A stretch of 26,540 nucleotides of DNA from an uncultured Clostridia bacterium (GCA_944393755.1 CALYBF010000003.1:1-26540), one strand, 5' to 3'. Counted from the first letter of the stretch, positions 1 through 8,761 are shown. The notes: generated from the letters alone by a model not told the origin. Numbers and translations: made by a program.

Positions 1-2
1 TT

Positions 3-77
3 TGGTGACCCCGACGGGAATCGAACCCATGTCTCCGCCGTGAAAGGGCGATGTCTTAACCGCTTGACCACGGGGCC
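3..77 (-). tRNA. tRNA-Glu (TTC)
   Basis: On the minus strand the sequence folds as a cloverleaf with acceptor strand GGCCCCG pairing to CGGGGTC, a TTCGATTCC T-arm, and an anticodon loop CCTTTCACG with anticodon TTC. The CCA end is genomically encoded. It lies 38 nt downstream of tRNA-Lys on the same strand and is probably co-transcribed with it. Confidence 0.95.
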
Positions 78-83
78 TTATAC

Positions 84-115
84 AAAGAACTAAATAGATT
101 AGTATTTAGTTCTTT
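84..115 (-). terminator. hairpin between the two tRNA genes
   Basis: A perfect 12-bp inverted repeat (84-95 with 104-115, 8-nt loop) fills the spacer between tRNA-Lys and tRNA-Glu. It has only a short T-run after the stem on the minus strand, so it could be a weak terminator or a processing hairpin in a dicistronic tRNA transcript. Confidence 0.4.
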
Positions 116-191
116 TGGTGAGCTATCCGCGACTCGAACGCGGGACAACTTGATTAAAAGTCAAGTGCTCTACCACCTGAGCTAATAGCCC
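116..191 (-). tRNA. tRNA-Lys (TTT)
   Basis: The minus strand gives a cloverleaf with acceptor GGGCTAT pairing to ATAGCTC, D-arm AGCTCAGGTGGTAGAGC, anticodon stem CTTGA/TCAAG with loop CTTTTAA (anticodon TTT), T-arm GTTCGAGTC and an encoded CCA. Confidence 0.96.
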
Positions 192-221
192 ATATTATGT
201 TTGCACTCATAACGCCTTTAT

Positions 222-250
222 ATCTTACAATATTTTTTCACAAATGTCAA
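222..250 (-). promoter_or_regulatory. tRNA promoter inside a 14-bp palindrome
   Basis: On the minus strand TTGACA (245-250) is followed after 17 nt by TAAGAT (222-227), placing the start of transcription about 25 nt before tRNA-Lys. The -35 hexamer sits within an inverted repeat, 233-246 pairing with 253-266, which may be an operator or a remnant terminator of the upstream DUF1858 gene. Confidence 0.6.
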
Positions 251-308
251 GTCATTTGTGAAAAAAAGTTGTAAATTTTGTGAATTTTTTATTTTTTTAG
301 GAATTTTT

Positions 309-494
309 CTATTTATTTAGTCTTTCTAATACTTCTTCAACATCAATTCCATGTACATCACAAGCTTCTTCTAAAGTCTCCATTTGAGAAGCTGGGCAAC
401 CTAAACAGTGCATACCCATATCTAATAAAACTTCAGCTTTTTCTGGAGCTTGTTCTAATAATTCACCTATTCTTGTATCTTTGTTGAATTTCAT
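309..494 (-). CDS. DUF1858 redox-disulfide domain protein
   Basis: This 61-residue protein is a stand-alone DUF1858 domain, the small domain also called the hybrid-cluster-protein-associated redox disulfide domain. The family signature is visible: a short helical start, then HCLGCPAS with the CxxC pair near residues 30-33, then LEEACDVHGID and a C-terminal amphipathic helix. Full length matches the family. The ATG follows a strong AGGAGG site at good spacing. Its exact biochemical role is not established; the paired cysteines suggest metal binding or redox activity in the cytoplasm. It points toward the tRNAs and away from the secretion operon. Confidence 0.9.
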   Translation of the reverse strand: MKFNKDTRIGELLEQAPEKAEVLLDMGMHCLGCPASQMETLEEACDVHGIDVEEVLERLNK

Positions 495-555
495 TGTTTT
501 CCTCCTCTTTTTTAATTAGATAATAATAATTTTATCATATTTTTTCTAAAATGTA

Positions 556-584
556 TAGACAAAATCATAAAAATGTTGTATTAT
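556..584 (+). promoter_or_regulatory. promoter of the type IV secretion operon
   Basis: TAGACA (556-561), a 17-nt spacer and TATTAT (579-584) form a sigma-A-type promoter. Transcription would begin near 591. This excludes the ATG at 573 as a start and leaves the AAGGTGGTG ribosome site at 597-605 in the leader. Confidence 0.5.
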
Positions 585-611
585 ATTAAAAATTGTAAGG
601 TGGTGATAATA

Positions 612-755
612 ATTTCTAGTTTAATCAATTTTTATTTCCTTACATTTATTATTTATCTTTTCATTACTTTATATTCAATTTACACTTTTTTTGATATCTT
701 TTTATTTCACAATAAACAAGGATCAAAATTACAAATAAAGAAAAAATATTTTTAA
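612..755 (+). CDS. small hydrophobic membrane peptide, possible ATT start
   Basis: A 47-residue product would contain one or two very hydrophobic segments (NFYFLTFIIYLFITLY) and a lysine-rich tail, as expected for a small inner-membrane peptide. The frame also opens upstream to an ATG at 573, but that ATG lies inside the predicted promoter and has no ribosome site. AAGGTGGTG at 597-605 is followed 6-7 nt later by ATT at 612, so a non-canonical ATT start is the best-placed option. The gene ends just before the AGGAGG site of the VirD4 gene and would be the first gene of the operon. I recognise no family; it may be only a leader peptide. Confidence 0.3.
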   Translation: MSSLINFYFLTFIIYLFITLYSIYTFFDIFLFHNKQGSKLQIKKKYF

Positions 756-770
756 AAGGAGGTTATTTAT

Positions 771-2507
771 ATTTTAGTAACAAAGAAAAGTATATTATTT
801 TCTTTTGTGTTTTTATTAATATTTGGTTTTATTAATTTCAAAATTTTTTATCCTATATATACAGCAACAGAAGTCATAATTCCTTACGGAATACACCCTT
901 TTGATATCTGTTCTAAAAACCCAGAATTATGGAAAATAATTAAAACAACCTATATATTCACATCATCATTATCATTATTTTTAATAGGGCATTTTATATA
1001 TTCAAGGATAATTTTAAATGTTTTCAATAAAACAAAAAATTTAAAATCAAATATTCGAAAAAAATTTAATAATTCAAAGGAAAATCAAAAATCAAAATCT
1101 AAAAATTCCCAAAAAAGTTTAAGTTTAAAAGTAGGAAAAGATGAAAATAATAATGTAATTTTTATACCAGAAAGTGGTTTATACCAAAACTTTTTAATTA
1201 CAGGAACAATAGGTTCAGGAAAAACCTCTAGTGCAATGTATCCTTTTTCACGTCAATTATTAGAATTTAACTCTAATAATAAAGACAAAAAAATTGGTAT
1301 GTTAATATTAGATGTTAAAGGTAATTATTATAAACAAATACGTCAGTATGTAAAAAAATATAATCTAGAACAAGACCTAATAGTTTTAGAATTAGGCTCT
1401 AATGTTTATTACAACCCTTTGCATAAGCCAAATTTAAAAGCACAGGTTTTAGCCAATAGATTAAAAACAATATTATTGTTATTTTCAGAAAATAATTCTG
1501 AAAGCTATTGGTTAGATAAGGCAGAAGAAGTTTTAACAGAATGTATTAAACTTTGTAGACTTTATAATAATGGATATGTAACTTTTACAGAACTGCATAA
1601 ATTAGTAACAATTCCAGATTATTATAAGGAAAAAATCAAAGATTTAAGAAATTTATTTATTACTAATAAACTTAATGATAAGCAAATTTACGAATTAAAT
1701 GAAAGTTTAAATTTCTTTGAAAAAGAATTTTTAAATTTAGACTCTAGAACAAAAGGTATTCTAATTTCTGAAATTACCAGAATTACAGGTACATTTGTTT
1801 CAGATTTTGATGTAAAAACCACTTTCTGTCCTCCTAAAAACAAATTAACATTTACAGGTTTTGATGAAGTACTATCTAATGGAAAAATCGTTGTTTTAAA
1901 TATGAATATTTTTGAATATAACGCACTTTCAAAAATTATTGCTACATATTTAAAACTAGACTTTCAGACAGAAGTAATGAGTCATCTAGCCAAAAATCAA
2001 GCCAGGACATCTGCTTTTATTTGTGATGAATATGATAAATTTGCTAGCAAAACAGATGGTGAATTCTTTTCTTTAAGTAGAGAGGCAAAATGTATAAATA
2101 TTGTAAGTACACAAAGCTATTCATCTTTAAAAACTACACTAAAAGATGAAGCCACTGTTAAAGTAATTGTTCAAAACTTAATTAATAAAATTTGGTTTAG
2201 AACAGATGATATTTTCACAATTGAAGAAGCACAAAAACAACTTGGTAAAGAAGACAAGGAAAAAGTATCTAAAAGTATTTCCGAAAGTGCAAAAGAAACT
2301 AATTTTAGCTATATTACAAATACTTTAAACTCTCAAGACTCAAATATTTCTGAAAGCTATAGTACATATTATCAAAATGATTATATTTATGACTCTAAAT
2401 TTTTTACTCAAAACTTAGAAACATTTACCGCTCTTACATTTTTATCTGATGGGAATATTATTTATCCACCAAAAAAGTTAAATATGTTCCCACATTTTAA
2501 AGAATAA
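771..2507 (+). CDS. type IV secretion coupling ATPase (VirD4/TraG family)
   Basis: This is a coupling protein that would dock substrates to a type IV secretion channel at the membrane using ATP. Two N-terminal membrane segments (around LFSFVFLLIFGFINF and IFTSSLSLFLIGHFIY) precede a charged linker and a RecA-like motor domain. Walker A reads GTIGSGKT, about residues 145-152 from this start, and Walker B lies in SAFICDEYDKF. A late TQSYSSL motif is typical of TraG proteins. Length is about 578 residues. The start is uncertain: GTG at 807 has no ribosome site, whereas AGGAGG at 757-762 lies 8 nt before an in-frame ATT at 771, giving a good N-terminus (MLVTKKS then a membrane helix). It is the first large gene of a tight operon with pilin, VirB6-like and PrgI-like genes. 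Confidence 0.9.
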   Translation: MLVTKKSILFSFVFLLIFGFINFKIFYPIYTATEVIIPYGIHPFDICSKNPELWKIIKTTYIFTSSLSLFLIGHFIYSRIILNVFNKTKNLKSNIRKKFNNSKENQKSKSKNSQKSLSLKVGKDENNNVIFIPESGLYQNFLITGTIGSGKTSSAMYPFSRQLLEFNSNNKDKKIGMLILDVKGNYYKQIRQYVKKYNLEQDLIVLELGSNVYYNPLHKPNLKAQVLANRLKTILLLFSENNSESYWLDKAEEVLTECIKLCRLYNNGYVTFTELHKLVTIPDYYKEKIKDLRNLFITNKLNDKQIYELNESLNFFEKEFLNLDSRTKGILISEITRITGTFVSDFDVKTTFCPPKNKLTFTGFDEVLSNGKIVVLNMNIFEYNALSKIIATYLKLDFQTEVMSHLAKNQARTSAFICDEYDKFASKTDGEFFSLSREAKCINIVSTQSYSSLKTTLKDEATVKVIVQNLINKIWFRTDDIFTIEEAQKQLGKEDKEKVSKSISESAKETNFSYITNTLNSQDSNISESYSTYYQNDYIYDSKFFTQNLETFTALTFLSDGNIIYPPKKLNMFPHFKE

Positions 2508-2529
2508 TTTTTAGAAAGGACTGATTAAT

Positions 2530-2862
2530 TTGAAGAAAAAAACTTTTTATTTTATATTTATACTTAATTTTTCAATTTTGTTACTTTTTACAATAAGTAA
2601 TTCTAGTTTTGCTTGGGGAGACCCTGAAATTGTTAATAAAATCAACTCTGCTTTTGAAAGTATTGAAGGCTGGTTATTAAAAATAGCAACACCAGCTGCT
2701 GCAGTTGCTGTTGGTAGTGGTATTTTTATGAAAAAATTTAGTTTTGGTGATGAAGAAAAAATAAGGACAGGTAAAAAAATTATTAAGGGTTCTCTTTTCT
2801 CATACGCATTTATACTTGCAATAGATTTAATTCTTTCTGCAATTCAATCTTTAATAGGATAG
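2530..2862 (+). CDS. VirB2/TrbC-like pilin subunit
   Basis: The 110-residue protein has a signal peptide (KKK followed by a hydrophobic stretch and an NSSFAWG cleavage region near residue 28), a short helix, then two hydrophobic segments (ATPAAAVAVGSGIFM and SYAFILAIDLILSAI) separated by a charged loop. This two-helix architecture and size fit VirB2/TrbC-type pilins of Gram-positive type IV secretion systems, although primary sequence in this family is poorly conserved. The start codon is TTG, preceded by AAAGGA. It is 22 nt after the VirD4 gene and 12 nt before the VirB6-like gene, so the three are almost certainly co-transcribed. Confidence 0.65.
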   Translation: MKKKTFYFIFILNFSILLLFTISNSSFAWGDPEIVNKINSAFESIEGWLLKIATPAAAVAVGSGIFMKKFSFGDEEKIRTGKKIIKGSLFSYAFILAIDLILSAIQSLIG

Positions 2863-2874
2863 GAGGCTTATTTT

Positions 2875-3747
2875 TTGGAAAGTACAAATAATATTACACA
2901 AACTATTATAGATACAATTAATACTATTTTTGAAACATTATTTGCCTCAATTGATAATAATTTATATTCAGTATTAGATGAAATTACTTTTATAAATTCA
3001 GATATTTTAAATGATTCTAATTTTGAAAAACTATTTGGAACATCAACTTCTAATGGTATATTACTTATCGCAAATTCACTACTTTTAGGCTTTTTACTAT
3101 ATTATGGTTTTAAATATTTAATGTCTCACATTACATATCATAAAGTTGACTCTCCTTTTAGTTTTGTAATTAAAATTGTTGTTTTTGGAATTTGTATGAA
3201 TTTCTCATTTTTTATTGTACAAATGTTATTAGATCTAAATTCTAATATTTCACTAGCAATTAGAGGCCTTGGAGAAAACCTATTTGGCAAAAATATCTGT
3301 TTTTCTGAGTTAATTAATACAATTAATACTAAAGCGTCTATTGATACAAGTTCGTTAAATATTTTTTCAATTGATGGTTTAATAAAATCAACTCTTAGTA
3401 TTTCTTTGCTTAGCTTAGTTTTTTCATATTCTTTAAGATATATTATGGTAAAAGTTTTTGTACTACTTGCTCCTTTTGCTTTTATATCTTTATGTACAGA
3501 TAATACCAGTTGGTTTTTTAAGACTTGGCTTAAGAACTTATTTTCATTATTGTTTATACAAATAATTGTATCTTTAGTTTTACTAATTTTATTTTCTCTA
3601 GATTTTGATGATACAAATTTATTTAATAAATTTGTATATGTTGGTGGCGTTTATGCTTTAATTAGAGCAAATACTTTTGTTAGAGAATTTATAGGTGGAG
3701 TTTCCACAAATGTTTCACAATCTGTGAAATCTTTAATATATAAATAG
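2875..3747 (+). CDS. VirB6/TrbL-like polytopic channel protein
   Basis: A 290-residue polytopic membrane protein with an extracytoplasmic N-terminal stretch of about 58 residues and five or six membrane helices (about 60-80, 97-118, 168-186, 190-208, 220-241, 250-265). The central block RYIMVKVFVLLAPFAFISL, followed by a Trp-containing loop (TSWFFKTWLKNL), is the arrangement typical of TrbL/VirB6 channel components. The start is TTG after AGGAGG. The gene lies between the pilin-like and PrgI-like genes, which is the expected order in a Gram-positive type IV secretion operon. No lytic domain is fused to it. Confidence 0.75.
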   Translation: MESTNNITQTIIDTINTIFETLFASIDNNLYSVLDEITFINSDILNDSNFEKLFGTSTSNGILLIANSLLLGFLLYYGFKYLMSHITYHKVDSPFSFVIKIVVFGICMNFSFFIVQMLLDLNSNISLAIRGLGENLFGKNICFSELINTINTKASIDTSSLNIFSIDGLIKSTLSISLLSLVFSYSLRYIMVKVFVLLAPFAFISLCTDNTSWFFKTWLKNLFSLLFIQIIVSLVLLILFSLDFDDTNLFNKFVYVGGVYALIRANTFVREFIGGVSTNVSQSVKSLIYK

Positions 3748-3763
3748 ATTGGAGGTTTGGTTT

Positions 3764-4063
3764 TTGAAATTTATTTTTCCTAAAAATTATCAATTTAAAA
3801 ACAAAATCTTTGGTATAATAGATTATACAACCGCTTTTGTAAATATAATATGGTACGTTATAGTACTAATCTTCGTTAATTTAATTTTTGATTCAATTGA
3901 TATTAAAGTTTTTGTTTTTATAGCACTTTGTTTTCCTTTATTATTAATAAGTTTTTCTGGATTTAATGGTGAAAATATTATTACAGTTTTATCTTATTTG
4001 TTTAAATTTATAATAAAACAAAAATTATATTTTTTCTCTAAAAAATATAAAAATTTAACTTGA
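3764..4063 (+). CDS. PrgI-like small membrane protein
   Basis: A protein of about 99 residues with the sequence KFIFPKNYQFKNKIFGIIDY at its N-terminus, two closely spaced membrane helices (about 25-45 and 48-65), a GFNGEN turn and a basic C-terminus. In size, topology and position it resembles PrgI-family proteins, which usually sit directly before the VirB4 ATPase. I chose the TTG at 3764 because it lies 8 nt after GGAGG; an upstream TTG at 3749 overlaps the ribosome site itself. No virB4 follows here. The VirB4 of this window is about 20 kb away on the other strand. Assignment to PrgI is by analogy. Confidence 0.5.
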   Translation: MKFIFPKNYQFKNKIFGIIDYTTAFVNIIWYVIVLIFVNLIFDSIDIKVFVFIALCFPLLLISFSGFNGENIITVLSYLFKFIIKQKLYFFSKKYKNLT

Positions 4064-4088
4064 ATTTTTTGTTTAAAAAAGTTATAAT
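4060..4088 (+). promoter_or_regulatory. promoter of dnaD-dnaC
   Basis: TTGAAT (4060-4065), a 17-nt spacer and a perfect TATAAT (4083-4088) precede dnaD by about 40 nt. The -35 box overlaps the end of the PrgI-like gene, so the replication genes have their own promoter. Confidence 0.7.
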
Positions 4089-4127
4089 TTGTGTTACAAA
4101 CTTATTTAAAAATTAGGGGAGATTAAG

Positions 4128-5120
4128 ATGAAATTAGAACAAAATGATAAACCACTTTTATTTTCAGAAACAAGTATTCCAGATATATTCTTTGCTGAAC
4201 ATTTATCTGAGATACCAGGAAATTATTTAAAAATTTATTTATATTTAATCTTTTTATCAAAATATGGTAAGGATGTTAAACTAAATGATTTATCTAAAAA
4301 ATTAAATATTCCTTTGAAAGAAATAAATGATGGAACTAAATTTTTAGAAGAGCAAGGACTTATTATGAAAAAAACTACAGGCTATGTTATTATAGACTTA
4401 CAAGAGGTAACTCTTCATAATTTATATACTCCTAATCTTAGTCTTTCTAAAGAAAAAATCGAACAAAATGCTAAAAGTAAATCAAAATCTAAAGCTATTG
4501 AACATATCAATAATATGTATTTTCAAGGAATTATGGGTCCTTCTTGGTATAATGATATTGATTTATGGTTTAGAAAATATGGTTTTGATGAACAAGTTAT
4601 GATTGCTTTATTTGATTATTGTTATAAACGTAGTGCTTTACATAGAAATTATGTACAAACAGTAGCTGAAGCTTGGGCTTCTAATAAAGTAAAAACTTGG
4701 AACGATTTAGATAATTATTATAGTAATCAAGAATCTTTAAATAAAATCAAAAAATCAATTGCGAAAAAACTTGGTAAATATAATGGTTTAACACAATATG
4801 AACAAGCTTATATTGAAAATTGGGTTTCTAATTTTGGCTATGATATGGATATTATAGAAATTGCCTTAAAAAGGACGACTTTTAAACAAAACCCTACTTT
4901 TGAATATATAAATAATATTATTACTAATTGGCACGAAAGAGGTCTTAAAACTCCTGAACAAGTTAACGCTTTTCTAGAACAGAGAAAGAAACAAGAAAAA
5001 AATACTAAAGACCTAAAATCTAAAGTTAATAAAGCAAATTATGAACAACGTTCTTATAATAATTTAGATTTTCTTTATGCTAATAATAATCTTGCAACTG
5101 CTGATAACAAGGAGGGATAA
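4128..5120 (+). CDS. DnaD-domain primosome/replication initiation protein
   Basis: This 330-residue protein would help load the replicative helicase at the origin or at restart sites, as DnaD and DnaB do in Bacillus. Residues about 30-95 form a winged-helix region (LKIYLYLIFL, LNDLSKKLNI, GYVIIDL). Two copies of the DnaD/DnaB C-terminal helical domain follow, at about 135-195 (WYNDIDLWFRKYGFDEQVM, AEAWASNKVKTW) and 217-275 (YEQAYIENWVSNFGYDMDII, NNIITNWHERGLKTPEQV). The C-terminal tail is charged. The ATG follows GGGGAG. The helicase-loader ATPase gene starts 3 nt after its stop, a conserved pairing in Clostridia. Confidence 0.88.
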   Translation: MKLEQNDKPLLFSETSIPDIFFAEHLSEIPGNYLKIYLYLIFLSKYGKDVKLNDLSKKLNIPLKEINDGTKFLEEQGLIMKKTTGYVIIDLQEVTLHNLYTPNLSLSKEKIEQNAKSKSKSKAIEHINNMYFQGIMGPSWYNDIDLWFRKYGFDEQVMIALFDYCYKRSALHRNYVQTVAEAWASNKVKTWNDLDNYYSNQESLNKIKKSIAKKLGKYNGLTQYEQAYIENWVSNFGYDMDIIEIALKRTTFKQNPTFEYINNIITNWHERGLKTPEQVNAFLEQRKKQEKNTKDLKSKVNKANYEQRSYNNLDFLYANNNLATADNKEG

Positions 5121-5122
5121 TA

Positions 5123-6152
5123 ATGGCAAATGAAGTTCTAAATTCTTTATTAAAAGACTACGAAAAAAAGAAATTACAAGCAGAAATTGATTGTGAAAAA
5201 AGAAAAGAACAATTATATAAAAATGTTCCTAAATTAGGTGAAATAGAAGATGAATTAAATAATTTTGCAATTAATATGACAAAAAACATTTTGAAAAATG
5301 GTGATTCTAGTCTTGAAAAAAATGAATTAGAAAAAAGAATTACTAATTTAAAAATGGAAAAAGCAAAAATCTTATCTGAATTGCATTTACCTTCTGATTA
5401 TTTAAAACCTCATTATGAGTGTAAAATTTGTAACGATACTGGTTATATAACAGATAGTAATTATAAAACAACTTTGTGCAGTTGTTTAAAACAAAAATTA
5501 TTTGATTATGCTTTTAATAAATCTAATATGTCTAATTTAGATAAAGAAAATTTTTCTACTTTTAATGCAAATGTTTTCTCAGATGAAGTTGATGTTGCAA
5601 AATATAAATATAATATTTCTCCTAGAAGAAATATTTTAAATATTAAAGATAAATGTCTAGAATTTGTAGAAAATTTTGATAACCCTAATTACAAAAATTT
5701 GCTTTTTACAGGTAATGTTGGTTTACGGTAAGAGTTTTATGTCGAACTGTATAGCTTATGAATTGTTAAAAAAAGGTAAAACTGTCCTTTATCAAACAGC
5801 TCCTATATTGCTTGAAAGCGTAATAGATTATAAATTTAACAAAAATAAAAACTACTATAACAACAATAATTATGATGATAATAATATTTATAATTCTATT
5901 TTAACAACTGACCTTTTAATTATTGATGATTTAGGTACTGAAAGTTTAAATAGTATGAAACTTAGTGAATTATTTAGTATTTTAAATGCTAGAATTTTAA
6001 ATCTAAATAATAAAATAACTAAAACTATTATTTCTACTAATTTGAATATAAATGATATTTTTAACAATTATGAAGAAAGAATTGGCTCAAGAATTGCAGG
6101 TTATTATGATATTTACTACTTTTTTGGAGATGATTTAAGATTTAAAAAATAA
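5123..6152 (+). pseudogene. DnaC/DnaI-type helicase loader ATPase, frameshifted in Walker A
   Basis: The gene encodes a helicase-loader ATPase: a coiled N-terminal half, a zinc-binding CKICNDTG...CSC cluster, then an AAA+ core. The reading frame breaks inside the Walker A motif. The first frame runs to GNVGLR and a stop at 5729-5731, and the second frame continues with GKSFMSNCIAYELL. Removing one base, the C at 5726, gives GNVGLGKS and one continuous frame of about 342 residues, including Walker B LLIIDDLGTE and the sensor STNLN. Because a helicase loader is normally essential, a single-base sequencing or assembly error is likely, but a real mutation cannot be excluded. It overlaps nothing and is translationally linked to dnaD (3-nt gap, AAGGAGG site). 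Confidence 0.85.
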
Positions 6153-6186
6153 TATTAGCAAACATAAAATTAAATAAAAAAATAGA

Positions 6187-6230
6187 ATAAAAACACTAAA
6201 TATAAATTTCTTTATACTTAGTGTTTTTTT
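6187..6230. terminator. bidirectional terminator between dnaC and gyrA
   Basis: An inverted repeat AAACACTAA ... TTAGTGTTT is flanked by an A-run on the left and a T-run on the right, so it can terminate both the plus-strand dnaDC transcript and the minus-strand gyrA transcript. Confidence 0.75.
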
Positions 6231-6232
6231 AT

Positions 6233-8695
6233 TTATAGTATATCCCCTAAACTATCATTTTCTGGTGTTAGTATTTCCATACCTACTACTTTACCGCCAT
6301 CACTTGTTCTCATTAATGTTACACCTTGTGTTGATCTTCCAAGTATACTTATATCTTTTACTTGTAATCTTATGATAGTTCCTGTATCTGTAACAAGCAT
6401 TACATCATCTTCTTGGCTTGCAATTCTTACTCCTATTAATTTTCCTGTTTTTGGTGTAATCTTATAAGTAATTACTCCTCTTCCACCTCTTTTTTGTACT
6501 CTGTATTCATCAAGTTCTGTTCTTTTTCCAAAACCATTTTCTGTAATTGCAAGTAATGTAGCTTTTCCTCCGGCTATTACTGGTTCCATACCTATTACTT
6601 CATCATCATCATCTAGTCTAATACCAATAACACCTTGTGATACTCTACCTATTGGTCTTACTTCTTTTTCATCAAATGTAATACATATACCATTTCTTGT
6701 AACTAATACTACATTATCTTCACCATCTGTTAATCTAACTCCTATTAATTCATCATCATCTTTTAGAGTTATTCCTTGAAGTCCAGATTTTCTTGTTGTA
6801 TCATATTCTTTTAAAGCTGTTTTCTTAATTAAACCTTGTTTTGTAGCCATTAGTAGGTATTTTCCATCTGCAAAATTTTGAAGTGGTATTACTGCAGATA
6901 TTTTTTCTCCTGGATCTAAACTTAATAAATTAACAATTGCTGTTCCTTTAGCAGTTCTTCCTGCTTCTGGAACTTCATACCCTCTTAATTTATAAAGTTT
7001 TCCTTTATTTGAGAAGAATAAAATTGTATCATGTGTTGACGCTATAAAGATTTCTTTTACAAAATCATTTTCTCTAGTTGCCATACCTGTTATACCTTTA
7101 CCGCCTCTCTTTTGGCTTCTATATGTATCTATTGGCATTCTTTTTATATAACCATAGTGTGTTAGTGCAACTACACACTCTTCTTCTTTTATTAAATCTT
7201 CTACATCAATTTCAGCTTCTGATGCCACTATTTTTGTTTTTCTATCATCACCAAATTTATCTCTAATTTCTATTAATTCTTCTTTCATAACTTCAAATAG
7301 AAGTTTTTCACTTGCTAATATTGCTCTTAAATGTTCTATTAATTCCATTAATTGTTTATATTCTTCTTCTATTTTTTCACGTTGTAAACCTGATAATGTT
7401 TTTAATCTCATATCTAATATTGCTTGTGCTTGTACATCAGTTAAGCCAAATCTTTCCATTAATCTTTCTTTTGCATCATCATATGATGAACGTATTATTT
7501 GAATTACTTCATCTATATTATCAATTGCTATTCTTAAACCTTCTAAAATATGAGCTCTTGCTAATGCTTTATCTAATTCAAACTTAGTCCTTCTTGTTAT
7601 AACTTCTTTTCTATGTTCAATATAACAATCTAAAGCTTCTCTTAATGTTAAGATTTTTGGAACTCCATTTACTAAAGCAAGCATTATTATACCAAATGTT
7701 GTTTGCATTTGTGTGTGTTTGAACAATTGATTTAATACAACTTGTGCATTTGCATCTCTTTTTAGTTCTATTACAACTCTTACTTTATCTTTTCTGTCTG
7801 ATTCATCTCTACACTCTGATATTCCTTCTACTTTTCTTTCTTTAGATAAGTCTGATATTGCTTTTATTAAATTTGCTTTATTTACTTGATATGGTAGAGA
7901 TGAAACTATAATTCTTTGTCTGTTACCACTCATTTCTTCTATATTTGTTTCTGCTCTTAATGTTATTTTTCCTCTACCTGTTTTATATGCTTGTTTTATT
8001 CCTTCACGTCCTAATATTATTCCTTCTGTTGGAAAGTCTGGTCCTTTTATTACTTGCATTAAGTCTTCATCTGTTACTTCATCTTCATCAATTATTTTTA
8101 TTATTCCATTTATAACTTCTGTTAAGTTGTGTGGTGGTATGTTTGTTGCCATACCTACTGCTATTCCTGATGAGCCATTTACTAATAGTAATGGTACTCT
8201 TGCTGGTAATACTGTTGGCTCTTGAAGTCTATCATCATAGTTTGGCATAAAATCTACTGTATTTTTCTCTATATCTGTTAACATATAACTTGCGATTTTA
8301 GACATTCTTGCTTCTGTATACCTCATAGCTGCTGCTCCATCACCATCTACAGAACCGAAATTTCCATGTCCGTCTATTAACATATATCTCATTGAGAAAT
8401 CTTGTGCCATCCTTACCATTGCATCATAAACAGAACTATCTCCATGTGGGTGATATCTTCCTAAAACAGAACCTACTGTATTTGCACTTTTTCTATATGG
8501 TTTATCTGATGTTATTCCGTCTTCATACATAGCATATAAAATTCTTCTATGTACTGGTTTTAAACCATCTCTAACGTCTGGAAGTGCACGTGAAACTATA
8601 ACACTCATTGCATAGTCTATATAGGCTGTTCTCATTTCTTTTTCAATGTCTCTTTCAATTATTTTTCCGTCATTTCTTTCTTGTCTTTCTTCCAT
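6233..8695 (-). CDS. gyrA: DNA gyrase subunit A
   Basis: The 820-residue A subunit of DNA gyrase breaks and rejoins DNA to introduce negative supercoils, working with GyrB. The N-terminal breakage-reunion domain carries the catalytic tyrosine in AAAMRYTEAR (Y126). The quinolone-resistance region reads YHPHGDSSVYDAMVRMAQ with Ser87 and Asp91, the residues associated with susceptibility. The C-terminal beta-pinwheel contains the GyrA box QKRGGKG, which separates it from ParC. It has its own promoter (TTGCAA, 17 nt, TATAAT at 8733-8761) and a weak AGAGGG site. No gyrB lies next to it. Confidence 0.98.
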   Translation of the reverse strand: MEERQERNDGKIIERDIEKEMRTAYIDYAMSVIVSRALPDVRDGLKPVHRRILYAMYEDGITSDKPYRKSANTVGSVLGRYHPHGDSSVYDAMVRMAQDFSMRYMLIDGHGNFGSVDGDGAAAMRYTEARMSKIASYMLTDIEKNTVDFMPNYDDRLQEPTVLPARVPLLLVNGSSGIAVGMATNIPPHNLTEVINGIIKIIDEDEVTDEDLMQVIKGPDFPTEGIILGREGIKQAYKTGRGKITLRAETNIEEMSGNRQRIIVSSLPYQVNKANLIKAISDLSKERKVEGISECRDESDRKDKVRVVIELKRDANAQVVLNQLFKHTQMQTTFGIIMLALVNGVPKILTLREALDCYIEHRKEVITRRTKFELDKALARAHILEGLRIAIDNIDEVIQIIRSSYDDAKERLMERFGLTDVQAQAILDMRLKTLSGLQREKIEEEYKQLMELIEHLRAILASEKLLFEVMKEELIEIRDKFGDDRKTKIVASEAEIDVEDLIKEEECVVALTHYGYIKRMPIDTYRSQKRGGKGITGMATRENDFVKEIFIASTHDTILFFSNKGKLYKLRGYEVPEAGRTAKGTAIVNLLSLDPGEKISAVIPLQNFADGKYLLMATKQGLIKKTALKEYDTTRKSGLQGITLKDDDELIGVRLTDGEDNVVLVTRNGICITFDEKEVRPIGRVSQGVIGIRLDDDDEVIGMEPVIAGGKATLLAITENGFGKRTELDEYRVQKRGGRGVITYKITPKTGKLIGVRIASQEDDVMLVTDTGTIIRLQVKDISILGRSTQGVTLMRTSDGGKVVGMEILTPENDSLGDIL

Positions 8696-8732
8696 TGTTT
8701 TCCCTCTTTTCTTCGTATTTTTCTACATTTGT

Positions 8733-8761
8733 ATTATACTAAAACTAAAAAAATTTTGCAA
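8733..8761 (-). promoter_or_regulatory. gyrA promoter
   Basis: On the minus strand TTGCAA (8756-8761), 17 nt and TATAAT (8733-8738) precede gyrA with a leader of about 30 nt. Confidence 0.65.

Noticed and set aside
1..4063. Possible integrative conjugative element inserted at the tRNA genes
   Set aside because: No integrase, relaxase or direct repeat of a tRNA 3' end is seen beside the secretion genes, and core genes (dnaD, gyrA) follow immediately.
7078..7587. Open plus-strand frames opposite gyrA
   Set aside because: They are leucine/tyrosine-rich antisense frames of a well-conserved gyrA with no ribosome sites.
4060..8761. Possible chromosomal origin near dnaD, dnaC and gyrA
   Set aside because: No cluster of DnaA boxes, no dnaA/dnaN and no AT-unwinding element beside such boxes; only isolated near-matches to TTATCCACA were noticed.
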